Assembly: GCF_000498355.1 (NCBI RefSeq)
Contig: NZ_AVSV01000017.1
Location: 1-64,000, forward strand
Length of the DNA stretch: 64,000 nucleotides
DNA from: Clostridium sp. Ade.TY
Lineage (GTDB): Bacteria; Bacillota; Clostridia; Clostridiales; Clostridiaceae
Reading direction: 5' to 3'
The position numbers and the translations under genes are program-made. The notes under the pieces were generated by a model, which had not been told where the DNA came from, did not search any database, and saw only the letters and a list, made by a program, of their open reading frames with translations. Shown here piece after piece: positions 17,740 to 27,675 of the stretch (position 1 is its first letter; every line of letters starts with the position of its first letter).

Positions 17740-19083
17740 CTATTTAAGCCATAAACTAAATAGAATACCGGCTACTACTAATATTAATGCTCCACCTAAT
17801 CTTGTAGCAATTTGTGCATAAGCCATTAAATTCATTCTTTTAGCTGCACCTAATATTTCTAAGTCTCCTGAACCACCTCTATTAACGTGACATAATCCAG
17901 CTGCTATTGATGCTTCTATTGGATAAAATCCAAATATTTTTGATGTAATCCAAGGACCTACTATAGCTCCAACAACTGCAAATAATGATATTACAATAGT
18001 TGTTAAATTAAATGAATGTAATAACTCTCCAAAATCAACCATTGCTATTCCAACACCTGCTATTAACACATAAAATAAATTTCCTACCATAAACTTTTGA
18101 ACTTGCTTTGCTCCAACTCTTATATTTTCTGGAACTATATTTAATGCACAAGCTATTAATACAAACACAACCATATATGCAAATGGATGTATTACTATTC
18201 CCCCTATTGTTGGGAAAAATCCTTTTCCAAATAAATTAGCTAAGCAATAAAATGCTAATGTTATAAATAATCCAGCTGCTGCATCTTCAAAAGTAGCTTT
18301 TATATTAACTTTTTCTGATTTTGCATTAGCACTACCTTTTATTAATTCACCATGACCTGTCCATTGTGGTTTTTTATTACCTATACCATTTAAAATTGCA
18401 CCTGCAATTATAGCTATAATATTTGCAATTGTAAGTATTGCCATAGCTGATGAATACCATATCTTTGGATCTTTTCCTGTAACTTGTCCCCAAATTTGGC
18501 TCATAGGTATTGCTCCAGCTCCATTACCACCACCCATTATTGGAAGTGCATAATTTAATATTACTTCTTTAGGTGATACTCCTGTTATTAATCCACCAAT
18601 TACTGCTCCACCTGCTGCTGTAAGTGTTGCTATAAGTACCATTGGAATAAATCCACCAATTGTTTTTGCTAAAAACTTTCTATCAATAGATAATAAAGCT
18701 CCACAAATCATTATAGATATGTATAATTCTAAGAAACCACTATCAAAAAGTTGTTTTACATTTTTAACGTAAACAGTAGGTATAAGTCCTATATAAACAG
18801 CATATGATGTTGCTAAAAATGCAAGTATAGCTCCACCACCAAGGTAATCTTTCCAAATTGGTATTGAATCACCAATTTTACCCAAAACTATTCCTGATGT
18901 AAATACTAAAAATATACTTCCGACCATGTCTTTAGGTAATGATTTAGTTTCTATACCTAAAATAATTATAATTGCTCCAACAAGGAATAATGGCATAGGT
19001 ATTCCAAAAAAACTTATTTTAAAAAACTTTTTTATAATTCCATCACCATGATCGCTTGTTTTATTTTTGCTTTGTATTTCCAT
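17740..19083 (-). CDS. citS: 2-hydroxycarboxylate (citrate) transporter
   Basis: Membrane carrier importing citrate (2HCT family: CitS, CitP, MleP). The 447-residue protein has about 11 helices and both signature loops: GGGNGAGAIPMSQIW in the first half and NRGGSGDLEILGAAKRM in the second. It is the last gene of the citC-D-E-F-X-M-S transcript. Whether it is Na+-coupled (CitS) or a precursor/product exchanger (CitP) cannot be read from sequence here. GGAGG precedes the start. Confidence 0.93.
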   Translation of the reverse strand: MEIQSKNKTSDHGDGIIKKFFKISFFGIPMPLFLVGAIIIILGIETKSLPKDMVGSIFLVFTSGIVLGKIGDSIPIWKDYLGGGAILAFLATSYAVYIGLIPTVYVKNVKQLFDSGFLELYISIMICGALLSIDRKFLAKTIGGFIPMVLIATLTAAGGAVIGGLITGVSPKEVILNYALPIMGGGNGAGAIPMSQIWGQVTGKDPKIWYSSAMAILTIANIIAIIAGAILNGIGNKKPQWTGHGELIKGSANAKSEKVNIKATFEDAAAGLFITLAFYCLANLFGKGFFPTIGGIVIHPFAYMVVFVLIACALNIVPENIRVGAKQVQKFMVGNLFYVLIAGVGIAMVDFGELLHSFNLTTIVISLFAVVGAIVGPWITSKIFGFYPIEASIAAGLCHVNRGGSGDLEILGAAKRMNLMAYAQIATRLGGALILVVAGILFSLWLK

Positions 19084-19107
19084 ATAACTTTCCTCCTTAA
19101 ATACCTT

Positions 19108-20250
19108 TTATCTTAAATATAGTCTTACTGTTTCTGAAACTGCTTTGACTATATCACCCTCAAATACACCTGGTATAATTTTATCTTTTGTAGGATTTTC
19201 TACTAATGAAGCTAAATTCTTTGCAATAGCAATCATAAGATCATAACTTACTTCTTTAGCATTAGCTTCTAAAAGTCCTTTAAATAATCCTGGGAAAACT
19301 AATATGTTATTTATTTGATTTGGATAAGCTGGTCCACCTGTAGCTATTATAGCGGCACCTGCTTCTTTTGCTATTTCTGGTTTAATTTCTGGTGTAGGAT
19401 TTGCAAGAGCAAATATGATTGGATCCTTACTCATAGTCTTTACCATATCAAAAGTTAAAACATTTCCTTCTGATAAACCTATAAATACATCTGCACCTTT
19501 AATTACATCTTCTAATTGACCTTTTATATGATTTGGATTTGTTATTTTTGCTATTTCTTGTTGAGGTTTATTTAATGTTTCATCTCCGCATACTAATGAA
19601 CCATTTTTATCAACTAAAATTATATCTTTTATTCCTGCTTCATTTAATAATTTAGCAGTTGCTATTCCTGAAGCTCCAGCTCCTAATAATACAATTTTTA
19701 ATGAATTAAAATCTTTATTTACAATCTTTGAAGCATTATACAATGCTGCTAATACAGCAATAGCAGTTCCATGTTGATCATCATGATAAACTGGTATATC
19801 TAGCTCTTTTTTTAGCATATCCTCTATATAAAAACATTCTGGTGCTTTTATATCCTCTAAATGTATTCCACTAAAACTATGAGCTATATTTTTTATTGTT
19901 TTTACTAATTCATCTCTTCCAACTTGATCTATACATAAAGGAATTGCATTTACTCCAGCTAATTGCTTATAAACTAAAGCTTTCGCTTCAACTATTGGAA
20001 ATCCTGCCAATGTACCAATATTACCAAGCCCTAATACTGCTGTTCCATCAGTTATTACTGCTATTGAATTTCCTGTTGATGTTAATTTTCTTACACTGTT
20101 AGGATGATGTTCAACTTCTTTACAAACAGTTGATACTCCTGGTGTATATATTTGTGATAAATCTTCTTTATTCTTAATATCAAAATTTGAATTTATACTA
20201 ATTAACCCATGTGCTAACTCACGTGTTTTTAATATCTCCTCTTTAGTCAT
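19108..20250 (-). CDS. citM: Malic-enzyme family protein, probable oxaloacetate decarboxylase
   Basis: The 380-residue protein has an N-terminal malic domain with AVLGLGNIGTLAG and a C-terminal Rossmann domain with LLGAGASGIATAKLL. In lactic acid bacteria, the soluble enzyme CitM of citrate operons belongs to this family and decarboxylates the oxaloacetate from citrate lyase to pyruvate. Its place between citX and citS, with no other oxaloacetate decarboxylase in the locus, supports that role. An NAD-malic enzyme function is the alternative. Confidence 0.85.
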   Translation of the reverse strand: MTKEEILKTRELAHGLISINSNFDIKNKEDLSQIYTPGVSTVCKEVEHHPNSVRKLTSTGNSIAVITDGTAVLGLGNIGTLAGFPIVEAKALVYKQLAGVNAIPLCIDQVGRDELVKTIKNIAHSFSGIHLEDIKAPECFYIEDMLKKELDIPVYHDDQHGTAIAVLAALYNASKIVNKDFNSLKIVLLGAGASGIATAKLLNEAGIKDIILVDKNGSLVCGDETLNKPQQEIAKITNPNHIKGQLEDVIKGADVFIGLSEGNVLTFDMVKTMSKDPIIFALANPTPEIKPEIAKEAGAAIIATGGPAYPNQINNILVFPGLFKGLLEANAKEVSYDLMIAIAKNLASLVENPTKDKIIPGVFEGDIVKAVSETVRLYLR

Positions 20251-20319
20251 ATTAAAATACCTCTTTTCTAAATTTATACCAAATTTTTATTCAAAACCAT
20301 GTTCAATATTATTTAAAAT

Positions 20320-20832
20320 TTATATACACTTTTCCTTATATTCATTTATTAAATCATTTATAAAAGCTGTTAGTTCTTCTACTGAATGTTTTCTACTTCT
20401 TCCACATTCAACCGCGTCATTATTACATAGAAGGCATTTTCTTTTTGGCATACCTATATCTTCTCTACTTATTTTCAATAAATTTTTATAGAAAATATCT
20501 ATATCAAACAATCTTCCTAAAGGATGTTCTTCTTCTAATTTAGCTGTTAACTCTTTAATCTCTTCTGGAGATTTATTTATTAAAAAATAAGCTTCGAATC
20601 CTGATGGACGTTCTACCTTATTTAGTGCTTTAGCATTTAGAATATTTTCTAATGATAAAACACCTTCAGAAAATGTAAAGCGATAATTATCACTTAATTT
20701 ATAAGGGCCTGGACTATTAACAGTAAAGCACACTATAGTCTCTTTATTTTCTTCATTTAATTTTTTTATAAAAACTGCTCTCTCTTCTCGTCCTCTTAAT
20801 ATTTCATGTAGCAATTTGTTTTCAGCTCTCAT
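20320..20832 (-). CDS. citX: Apo-citrate lyase phosphoribosyl-dephospho-CoA transferase
   Basis: Attaches the prosthetic group made by CitG to the acyl carrier subunit CitD. It is 170 residues with the family motif GMPKRKCLLCNNDAVECGRS near residues 127-146, followed by a C-terminal helix. It starts 2 nt after the citF stop. CitX is separate from CitG, which is encoded divergently; some bacteria carry a CitXG fusion instead. Confidence 0.93.
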   Translation of the reverse strand: MRAENKLLHEILRGREERAVFIKKLNEENKETIVCFTVNSPGPYKLSDNYRFTFSEGVLSLENILNAKALNKVERPSGFEAYFLINKSPEEIKELTAKLEEEHPLGRLFDIDIFYKNLLKISREDIGMPKRKCLLCNNDAVECGRSRKHSVEELTAFINDLINEYKEKCI

Positions 20833-20834
20833 AC

Positions 20835-22394
20835 TTAATCCTCTTTTACTTTACGTATAACATCTATAATAGAACCATCACGATACTCTACAACTCCAAC
20901 AACCTTATCTTCATATTTAATTGGTTCTGGATTTCCTGTAATGCTTATTGCCTTTTTATATAATTCTTCTATATCAAATACAGGTATATTATGATTCTTT
21001 TCTAATTTTTCTTTTAATTCTTTATTCTTAGGATTACTCAAATTAACTGCAACTCCACGTTCTGTAACTAATACATCTATTGATTCTCCAGGAGTTATTA
21101 CAGTATTTACTTTTTCAACTACTGTTGGTATTCTTCCACGAACAAGTGGTGCAACTATCATTGCTAATTTAGCTCCCGCTGCTGTATCTGAGTGTCCACC
21201 TGATGCTCCACGTATTACTCCATCAGAACCAGTAATAACATTAACATTAAAATTTTTATCAATTTCTAAAGCACTTAAAATAACTATATCTAATTTATTT
21301 GCTATACAACCTTTATTATGTGGATTTGCATAAAGTGATGCATCTATCTCTACGTGATTATTATTTTTTCCTATTGATTCAACTGCTTTTAAATCAAATC
21401 CTTGTACATCAAATAAAGTCTTTATGAAACCTTCTTCATGTAAATCTACAAATTGCTTACTGATTCCACCTAATCCAAAGCTTGCTGTAATATTTTTTTC
21501 CACCATTTTATCCTTTAAGAAACGTGCAACTGCAAGTGATGCTCCTCCAGTACCTGCTTGTATAGAGAATCCATCTTTTAAATAACCAGATGCTTCTATT
21601 ACAGCAGCTGCATATTTTGCAATTAACAATTCTTTAGGGTCTTTTGTAAAACGTGTTGCTCCTGATGATATTCCATTTGGATCTCCAATCTCATCTACCT
21701 CAACTACATAATCAACATCTTGTTGTGATATACTTGCTGGAACATTTGGGTATGGCATCATAGTATCTGTTATTAAAACAACTTGATCTGCATATTTAGA
21801 ATCTATAATAGCATAACCTAATGAACCACATTGTGACTTACCATGTATTCCATTTGCATTTCCATAATCATCAGAACATGGAACTCCTAAAAATGCTACA
21901 TCAATCTTGGAATCCCCTGCTTCAATAGCACGAGCACGTCCCCCATGTGAACGAATAACTATAGGTTTTTTCATAATTCCATTTGAAATAGCTTCTCCTA
22001 ATTTTCCACGGACACCACTTGTTTCTATTCCAGTAACAATACCATCTTTTATATAATCAATTAAGAAATTATGTGCACTTGTTAATGAACTTACAAATAA
22101 AGTTAAATCCTTTATTCCAACCTTTTTGATTTCTTCCATAACCATTTTTACTACATAATCTCCTGCACGGAAATGATGGTGAAATGATATTGTCATTCCA
22201 TCTTTAAGCCCTGTCTTTTTAATAGCTTCAGCTATAGATGGTAATTTTTTTTCTTTATCTTTAAATGTAGCTGTAATTTTTTTTCCTTCTATATTGCCTT
22301 CTGGTTTTAAACTATATTCACCTTCAAAGGCAACTGTTTTTCTATCCTTTAATATTTCATCAGGTATATTTATTCCTATACTATTAACTCCCAT
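20835..22394 (-). CDS. citF: Citrate lyase alpha subunit (citrate CoA-transferase)
   Basis: Exchanges acetyl for citryl on the acyl carrier of citrate lyase. The 519-residue length is standard. SFHHHFRAGDYV, IRSHGGRARAIEAGD and SGGHSDTAAGAKL match the CitF family. It starts 2 nt after the citE stop and is followed by citX after 2 nt, a tightly packed operon. The stretch uses CGT and CGA arginine codons more than most neighbours. Confidence 0.97.
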   Translation of the reverse strand: MGVNSIGINIPDEILKDRKTVAFEGEYSLKPEGNIEGKKITATFKDKEKKLPSIAEAIKKTGLKDGMTISFHHHFRAGDYVVKMVMEEIKKVGIKDLTLFVSSLTSAHNFLIDYIKDGIVTGIETSGVRGKLGEAISNGIMKKPIVIRSHGGRARAIEAGDSKIDVAFLGVPCSDDYGNANGIHGKSQCGSLGYAIIDSKYADQVVLITDTMMPYPNVPASISQQDVDYVVEVDEIGDPNGISSGATRFTKDPKELLIAKYAAAVIEASGYLKDGFSIQAGTGGASLAVARFLKDKMVEKNITASFGLGGISKQFVDLHEEGFIKTLFDVQGFDLKAVESIGKNNNHVEIDASLYANPHNKGCIANKLDIVILSALEIDKNFNVNVITGSDGVIRGASGGHSDTAAGAKLAMIVAPLVRGRIPTVVEKVNTVITPGESIDVLVTERGVAVNLSNPKNKELKEKLEKNHNIPVFDIEELYKKAISITGNPEPIKYEDKVVGVVEYRDGSIIDVIRKVKED

Positions 22395-22396
22395 AA

Positions 22397-23287
22397 TTAC
22401 ACTTCCTCTTCATATGATATTCCTGAAGCCTTAGCTAACATTAATACACGCTCCGCTCTAGCAATAACTGGTTTATCAATCATTTTTCCGTTGAGAGAAA
22501 CAACTCCTGAACCTCTCTTTTCTGCTTCTTTAGCTGCATTTATTATATTTATTGCCTTATCTATTTCCTTTTGAGTTGGCTCATAAATTTTATGTAATAA
22601 ATCTATTTGTCTTGGATTTATAAGTGACTTTCCATCAAAACCTAATTGTTTTATTAATGTAGCTTCTCTAATAAATCCTTCTTCATTATTAACATCTGAA
22701 TATACTGTATCGAAAGCTGAAATTTTTGCTGCTCTTGAAGCTAATATTATTTGGCTACGTGCAGCAAATAATTCACTACCTTCTGGTGATCTATTTGTCT
22801 TCATATCAGTTACAAAATCTTCTGCCCCAAGAGCTATACCCATTAAACGTTTTGATGATTTTGCTATTTCATAAGCATTTAAAACTCCTAAAGCAGATTC
22901 TATAGCTGCCATCATTTTTGTAGTTCCTATAGGTAATCCTATTTCTTCTTCAATTGATGCAATTACTTTCTCCATATCTATAACATCTTGTGCTGTTTCT
23001 GTTTTAGGTAAACGTATAACATCAGGTTGTGCTCTAACAATTGCCTTTAAATCTTCTATTCCAAATTCAGAATCTAAAGCATTAACACGTACAACTGTTT
23101 CTGTATTTCCAAAATCCATTGATGTTAAAGCGTGATATACAAGTCTTCTAGCTGAATCTTTTTCAGCAATTGAAACTGAGTCTTCTAAATCAAACATTAC
23201 TGAGTCTGCACCATATATAGTACAATCTTTTATCATTGCAGGTTTACTTCCAGGTACAAACATCATTGATCTTCTTAACCTTGCCAT
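22397..23287 (-). CDS. citE: Citrate lyase beta subunit (citryl-ACP lyase)
   Basis: Cleaves citryl-thioester to acetyl-thioester and oxaloacetate. It is 296 residues; RRSMMFVPGSKPAMI, MFDLEDSV, VRVNALDSEFG and ALGAEDFVTDM are CitE landmarks. An in-frame TTG at 23302 exists, but GGAGG sits 8 nt before the ATG at 23287, which overlaps the citD stop (TAATG). Translational coupling to citD is likely. Confidence 0.97.
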   Translation of the reverse strand: MARLRRSMMFVPGSKPAMIKDCTIYGADSVMFDLEDSVSIAEKDSARRLVYHALTSMDFGNTETVVRVNALDSEFGIEDLKAIVRAQPDVIRLPKTETAQDVIDMEKVIASIEEEIGLPIGTTKMMAAIESALGVLNAYEIAKSSKRLMGIALGAEDFVTDMKTNRSPEGSELFAARSQIILASRAAKISAFDTVYSDVNNEEGFIREATLIKQLGFDGKSLINPRQIDLLHKIYEPTQKEIDKAINIINAAKEAEKRGSGVVSLNGKMIDKPVIARAERVLMLAKASGISYEEEV

Positions 23288-23580
23288 TAATAATTCCTCC
23301 AATCAAATTCATTCATTTCACAAGCTCTGCAAACTGCTGCTTCAATACGAGCTTCAATAACACAATCTAAAGCTCCCTTATCATTAATCTCCATAATAAC
23401 TGAGTTAACACCAAGTTTTTCAAGAGTTTTTCTTGCAACTTCTAATATTTCTTTACCAAATTGTTTCTTAACTGTACTAGTTAAATTTATTTCTATCTCA
23501 TTTGTGCTTGCTGGTTCTACTGAAACTATGCAATCACTTGATTCTAGTGTTCCTGCAAGTGCAGGTTTTTTTATTTCCAT
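23287..23580 (-). CDS. citD: Citrate lyase acyl carrier protein (gamma subunit)
   Basis: The 97-residue carrier bears the triphosphoribosyl-dephospho-CoA-derived prosthetic group, normally on a serine near residue 14. Here the segment is [15 protein letters not shown], with Ser14 and Ser15 available. The remainder ([25 protein letters not shown]) matches CitD. It is preceded by GGGAGG and overlaps citE by one base. Confidence 0.96.
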   Translation of the reverse strand: MEIKKPALAGTLESSDCIVSVEPASTNEIEINLTSTVKKQFGKEILEVARKTLEKLGVNSVIMEINDKGALDCVIEARIEAAVCRACEMNEFDWRNY

Positions 23581-23600
23581 ATTAAATACCTCCCAAAAAT

Positions 23601-24629
23601 TTATTTTAAATTCATTAAATAATCAAATGTTGTTTTTGGTACAAGCTCTTTAACTTCCTGTATCTTTCCTTCTGACAATAAATTTCGAACCTTAGATGCT
23701 GATATAGCATTTTTATTGAATTCTTTTCTAGAAACTTCTATTACACTTATCCCAAACTCTGGTAATATTTCTTTCATGTAATAATTATATTCTCTAGTTA
23801 AATTAGAATAAGGTTCTTCACCAACATATCTCCTATTAATATCAAGAGCTTTTGCTATATATTTAGAAAACAATGTTAAGTCTAAATACGCATGAGCTTT
23901 TACAATGTTCTTTTCATCTTTTATAAAATAAGAAGGAAAAGTAGCACTTGAAATTATATATTTTCCAGCAGGATGTATGATAACGTTTTCTAAGTGTTTT
24001 GTTCCTAACTTTACCATTTTCATTCTATCTTCTGCACTAAATTCAGACTTATCTTCTGTTAATACAAATAAATGAACTATATCATTTTCTCTTGCTGCCT
24101 TTTCAACTAAATAAAGATGTCCATTAGTAAATGGATTACAATTCATAACTATTGAAGAAATTTTATTACCATCTACTTTATGTTTTTTTAATCTGTCTAA
24201 ATATTTTTTTAATCCGTTAGATTTATTCTCCATTAGAACAACCAATTCAGGAATTTTTATTATTTTGTGATAGCCAAGACTTTCAAAAAGCTCACAATTT
24301 TCAGGTTTAGTATATATAAATAAGTGTGTTTTATTATTTTTAAAAGCCTCTTCTGTCAATATATTTAAAATTTTATTTGTTAAACCTTTTTTTCTAAAAT
24401 CTTCTCTAATTGCAAAACATTTTAGTACATCATCATCTAAAGAACCAGTAGCTATTAATTCTTTATTTTTAAATACTGCTAAAGTAAATTTAATCGTATC
24501 TACAAATCTAAGATTTTCTCTTAATAAAAATTCCTTAACTTTTGTTCTGTTTTTTTCATCTACTTGAGGATTAAATAAAACAAAAGTTAAACTATCAATA
24601 AAATCATCTTCACAATTCCAATCTGACAT
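23601..24629 (-). CDS. citC: Citrate lyase ligase (acetate:SH-citrate lyase ligase)
   Basis: Activates citrate lyase by ATP-dependent acetylation of the CitD prosthetic group. The 342-residue protein has an N-terminal GNAT-like domain (about 10-130, with [18 protein letters not shown]) and a C-terminal nucleotidyltransferase domain with [17 protein letters not shown]. It is the first gene of the minus-strand citrate operon; the divergent operator region lies directly upstream. Confidence 0.96.
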   Translation of the reverse strand: MSDWNCEDDFIDSLTFVLFNPQVDEKNRTKVKEFLLRENLRFVDTIKFTLAVFKNKELIATGSLDDDVLKCFAIREDFRKKGLTNKILNILTEEAFKNNKTHLFIYTKPENCELFESLGYHKIIKIPELVVLMENKSNGLKKYLDRLKKHKVDGNKISSIVMNCNPFTNGHLYLVEKAARENDIVHLFVLTEDKSEFSAEDRMKMVKLGTKHLENVIIHPAGKYIISSATFPSYFIKDEKNIVKAHAYLDLTLFSKYIAKALDINRRYVGEEPYSNLTREYNYYMKEILPEFGISVIEVSRKEFNKNAISASKVRNLLSEGKIQEVKELVPKTTFDYLMNLK

Positions 24630-24650
24630 ATCCTTTCTCCTTATAATTTT

Positions 24651-24679
24651 AACATTTGTTTATTTTTTAAACATTTGTT
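24651..24679. promoter_or_regulatory. Paired AACATTTGTT operator-like repeats upstream of citC
   Basis: AACATTTGTT occurs at 24651-24660 and 24670-24679, 19 bp apart, 22-51 bp before the citC start. Each is an AACA-NN-TGTT imperfect palindrome of the style bound by SorC/DeoR-type regulators. Related half-motifs (AATTTGTTAA, CATTTGTGAT) occur at about 24850-24875 on the citG side. The probable ligand is the SorC-family regulator encoded nearby (inference). Confidence 0.5.
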
Positions 24680-24742
24680 ATTTATATTTTTATTTTATCA
24701 CATCTTTTCAAAAGAACAATATTTTTTCACAATTTCATTAAT

Positions 24743-24756
24743 TTATAACGTTTACA
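24743..24756. promoter_or_regulatory. cre-like site in the citC-citG divergent region
   Basis: TTATAACGTTTACA matches 12 of 14 positions of the CcpA consensus TGWAANCGNTNWCA, in the middle of the divergent promoter region. Catabolite repression of citrate genes is common in Firmicutes, so the placement is sensible; the match alone is not proof. Confidence 0.4.
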
Positions 24757-24911
24757 AGATTTATAAAGCCTTTTTTTATCATATTATTTATATTTCAATG
24801 TTTTTTGTGATAATTTAAAAGTAATCTTATATTATTTTTAAAAATCATAATTTGTTAAGCTCAATCATTTGTGATATATTTTTCATATGTTAAAAGAAAG
24901 GATGATGAATT

Positions 24912-25772
24912 TTGAGAGTAGAAAAGCAAATTTTTATAAATAAAGTTAATAGCTTAATAATAAAATCTTTATTATATGAGGTTAGTTGTTACCCCTCTCC
25001 TGGTCTAGTATCTCCAATATCAAATGGAGCTCACGAAGATATGAATTATTACACATTTCTTGATAGCATTTCTGAAATCGGACCTTTGTTTAAAGAGATA
25101 TGCGAGTTAAGTATGTCAAAAATACCTGAAGATAAATTACTCTCAAAAATTAGACCAATCGGAATTAAAATAGAAAAAAATATGTTTTCTGTTACAAATG
25201 ATATAAATACTCACAAAGGATTAATATTTTTACTAGGAATTACTTGTGCCGCTGTCTCTAGGGCATTTTATAACAATCTTCCATTTTCAGAAATTCCTAA
25301 TATAATAAAAAAAATATCATGTAATTTAGTAAAAAACGAATTGAAAACAAAACTAAATACCAAACCAAAAACATATGGTGAAAAAATATTTTTAGAATAC
25401 GGAATAACTGGAATTAGAGGAGAAGTAGAACGAGGACTTCCAACTGTTTTTAATTATAGCCTTCCATTTTATAAATCTCATTCTTATATAGCTAAACGTC
25501 AAAGATTATTTATGACACTTTTGTGCATAATGGCTCATTGTGAGGATTCTACTCTTTTACATAGACATAAATTATCTGTATTAAAAGAAGTTAATTTAAA
25601 ATCAAAAGAAATTTTAAGTATGTTTAACGGAGAAAATATAGACTTTATAGAATCTAAAGTAGAAAACTTAGATAAAAACTTCTCTGAAAGAAAAATCAGC
25701 CCTGGTGGAAGCGCTGATTTATTAGCCATCACAGTTTTTTTAGATGGAATTAAGCAATATTTTACTTTATAA
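24912..25772 (+). CDS. citG: Triphosphoribosyl-dephospho-CoA synthase
   Basis: Makes the precursor of the citrate lyase prosthetic group from ATP and dephospho-CoA. It is 286 residues with the family signature YPSPGLVSPISNGAHEDMN near residues 27-45, GITGIRGEVERGLP in the middle and SPGGSADLLAITVFL at the end. The start is TTG, with AAAGGA 9 nt upstream; the nearby ATG at 24904 is in a different frame. It is divergent from citC and in line with the regulator gene downstream. Confidence 0.94.
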   Translation: MRVEKQIFINKVNSLIIKSLLYEVSCYPSPGLVSPISNGAHEDMNYYTFLDSISEIGPLFKEICELSMSKIPEDKLLSKIRPIGIKIEKNMFSVTNDINTHKGLIFLLGITCAAVSRAFYNNLPFSEIPNIIKKISCNLVKNELKTKLNTKPKTYGEKIFLEYGITGIRGEVERGLPTVFNYSLPFYKSHSYIAKRQRLFMTLLCIMAHCEDSTLLHRHKLSVLKEVNLKSKEILSMFNGENIDFIESKVENLDKNFSERKISPGGSADLLAITVFLDGIKQYFTL

Positions 25773-25788
25773 TTAAGTGTAGTTAACC

Positions 25789-25832
25789 GAATGTATTCTT
25801 AAAATATATAAACTTATTTTAAGAATGCATTC
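25789..25832 (+). repeat. Long hairpin between citG and the regulator gene
   Basis: An 18-bp stem with one mismatch (GAATGTATTCTTAAAATA with TATTTTAAGAATGCATTC) has an 8-nt loop. No T-run follows, so it probably acts as a processing or attenuation element between citG and the downstream gene rather than a strong terminator. Confidence 0.6.
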
Positions 25833-25863
25833 AACAAACAATTAAAAGCTGAGGTATGGTCAC

Positions 25864-26829
25864 ATGAAATTTGAAGAAAATTTTGAAGAACAATATAATG
25901 AATTTTTAGCTAATATATCAAATTTATATTACAACGAAAATAAAACTCAATCAGAAATAGCAAAAGAATTTGGAACTACTCGTTTTAAAATAGCTAAATA
26001 CTTACAAGAAGCTCGCGATAAAAATATCGTTACTATAGAGATAAATCACCCAGAAACTAGGGTAACTTATCTTGAAAATAAATTCAAAAAACATTTTAAC
26101 TTAAAGGAAGCAATCATACTTAAAGTTAATAATAATGATGTTATATCTATTTCTCAAACAATAGGCAAGACAGCCGCTGATTATATTCAATCTATAATAA
26201 ATGAAAATAGTACAATTGGATTAACATGGGGAAAAACTTTATATCAAGTAATAAGCAATATAAAACCTCAAAAAAAATTACCACTTACTATTGTTCAGCC
26301 ATTTGGTACATCTGGTAAAAAAAATATAACCATGGATACACCAAGTTTAGTTCATTTATTATCAAGTAAATATGATGCGAATTATAGACTTTTATATGCA
26401 CCACTTTATATAATGGATGATATGGTTAGAAAAAACTTAGCTATGGAATTAGTAATAAATCAATCTCTTCTAAAGTCAAAAAAAATGGATATATTACTTA
26501 CAGGACTTGGTACTCCAGAAGCTATATATTCAACGCTACTTTGGAAAGAATCATTTTATCAAAATGAGTTTAAGTGTCACGAAGCTGTCGGTGCTATTTA
26601 CGGTAGATTATATGATAAAGACGGAAAATTTTTAGATGTAAATTTAAATAATAAAGTTTTTGGTGTTGATATAGATTGTATAAATTCTGTAGAAAATAAA
26701 ATTTGTATAGTAACCGGAAAATTTAAGTGTTTTGCTATATTAGGAGCTCTTAAGGGTAATTTAATAAACACCCTTATAACAGATGAGCTAACAGCAACAA
26801 AAGTGCTACACTTAGAAAATATTGAGTAA
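25864..26829 (+). CDS. SorC-family transcriptional regulator, probable citrate regulator (CitI-like)
   Basis: The 321-residue protein has an N-terminal helix-turn-helix (about 20-50: KTQSEIAKEFGTTRFKIAKYL) and a SorC sugar-binding-type domain (about 65-320, with TIGLTWGKTLYQVI and DILLTGLGTPEA). CitI proteins of lactic acid bacteria, which activate cit operons in response to citrate, belong to this family. Position at the end of citG and the paired operator-like sites in the divergent region support the role; the effector is inferred. Confidence 0.82.
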   Translation: MKFEENFEEQYNEFLANISNLYYNENKTQSEIAKEFGTTRFKIAKYLQEARDKNIVTIEINHPETRVTYLENKFKKHFNLKEAIILKVNNNDVISISQTIGKTAADYIQSIINENSTIGLTWGKTLYQVISNIKPQKKLPLTIVQPFGTSGKKNITMDTPSLVHLLSSKYDANYRLLYAPLYIMDDMVRKNLAMELVINQSLLKSKKMDILLTGLGTPEAIYSTLLWKESFYQNEFKCHEAVGAIYGRLYDKDGKFLDVNLNNKVFGVDIDCINSVENKICIVTGKFKCFAILGALKGNLINTLITDELTATKVLHLENIE

Positions 26830-26833
26830 AATA

Positions 26834-26866
26834 AAAAAGGAATGCATTTTAAATACATTCCTTTTT
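26834..26866. terminator. Bidirectional terminator between the SorC regulator and lgt
   Basis: The stem AAAAAGGAATGCATTT / AAATACATTCCTTTTT has T-runs on both strands and lies between two convergent genes. Confidence 0.88.
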
Positions 26867-26879
26867 ATTATGTATAAAT

Positions 26880-27665
26880 TTATCCAAAAATCATTCTCTC
26901 TTTATTTTTTCTCACAATAATTATAATAAATATAACACCTAAAATAATTCCTGCAAGAGAAATTAATTGAGCCACTCTAAGCCCTAAAAACATTAAACTA
27001 TCTGTTCTCAATCCCTCTATAAAAAATCTTCCTAAAGAATATAAAATCATATAAGAACTTATTACAACTCCCTCATAGCCTCTTTTAACCTTGTAAAGTA
27101 TAACAACCAATACAATACAAATTAAAATATCCCATATTGATTCATATAAAAAAGTTGGATGATAATACTGTCCATTTATAAACATTCCACGTTGAATAAA
27201 CATTGGGAAATTTGATATAAATTCTTTAGAAACAGGTCCACCATGAGCTTCACTATTCATAAAGTTTCCCCATCTTCCAATACCTTGTGCTAATATTATT
27301 GATGGTGCAACTAAATCAGCATAAGCTAAAAAATTTATTTTCTTAACTCTAGTATAAATAAAAGCAGCTAAAAATGCGCCTATAAGACCTCCATGAATAG
27401 CAAGACCCCCTTGCCTTATGTTAAATATATCAAAAAGATTATCTTTATAATTATTCCATTCAAATATTACATAATAAGCTCTAGCCCCTATTATTGCGCA
27501 AGGAAAAGCAATTAAAAACATATCTATTAAATTATCAAAACTCAATCCCTTTTTCTTGGCATTAAAATAAGCTAATATAAATGCCAACACTATACCAGAA
27601 CCTATTAACACACCATACCACATAATATCAAAACCAAATATTTTAAAAGCTACTGGATCATTCAT
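26880..27665 (-). CDS. lgt: Prolipoprotein diacylglyceryl transferase
   Basis: Membrane enzyme that adds diacylglycerol to the lipobox cysteine of prelipoproteins, of which this window encodes several. It is 261 residues with about seven helices; the family signature [13 protein letters not shown] lies near residues 130-142, and [11 protein letters not shown] and [10 protein letters not shown] are also typical. It lies 10 nt after tadA and is probably co-transcribed with it. Confidence 0.96.
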   Translation of the reverse strand: MNDPVAFKIFGFDIMWYGVLIGSGIVLAFILAYFNAKKKGLSFDNLIDMFLIAFPCAIIGARAYYVIFEWNNYKDNLFDIFNIRQGGLAIHGGLIGAFLAAFIYTRVKKINFLAYADLVAPSIILAQGIGRWGNFMNSEAHGGPVSKEFISNFPMFIQRGMFINGQYYHPTFLYESIWDILICIVLVVILYKVKRGYEGVVISSYMILYSLGRFFIEGLRTDSLMFLGLRVAQLISLAGIILGVIFIIIIVRKNKERMIFG

Positions 27666-27675
27666 AACATCTCTC

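Noticed and set aside
23287-23302. citE start at an upstream TTG
   Set aside because: The TTG overlaps the GGAGG that serves the ATG at 23287, which also gives the normal TAATG coupling with citD.
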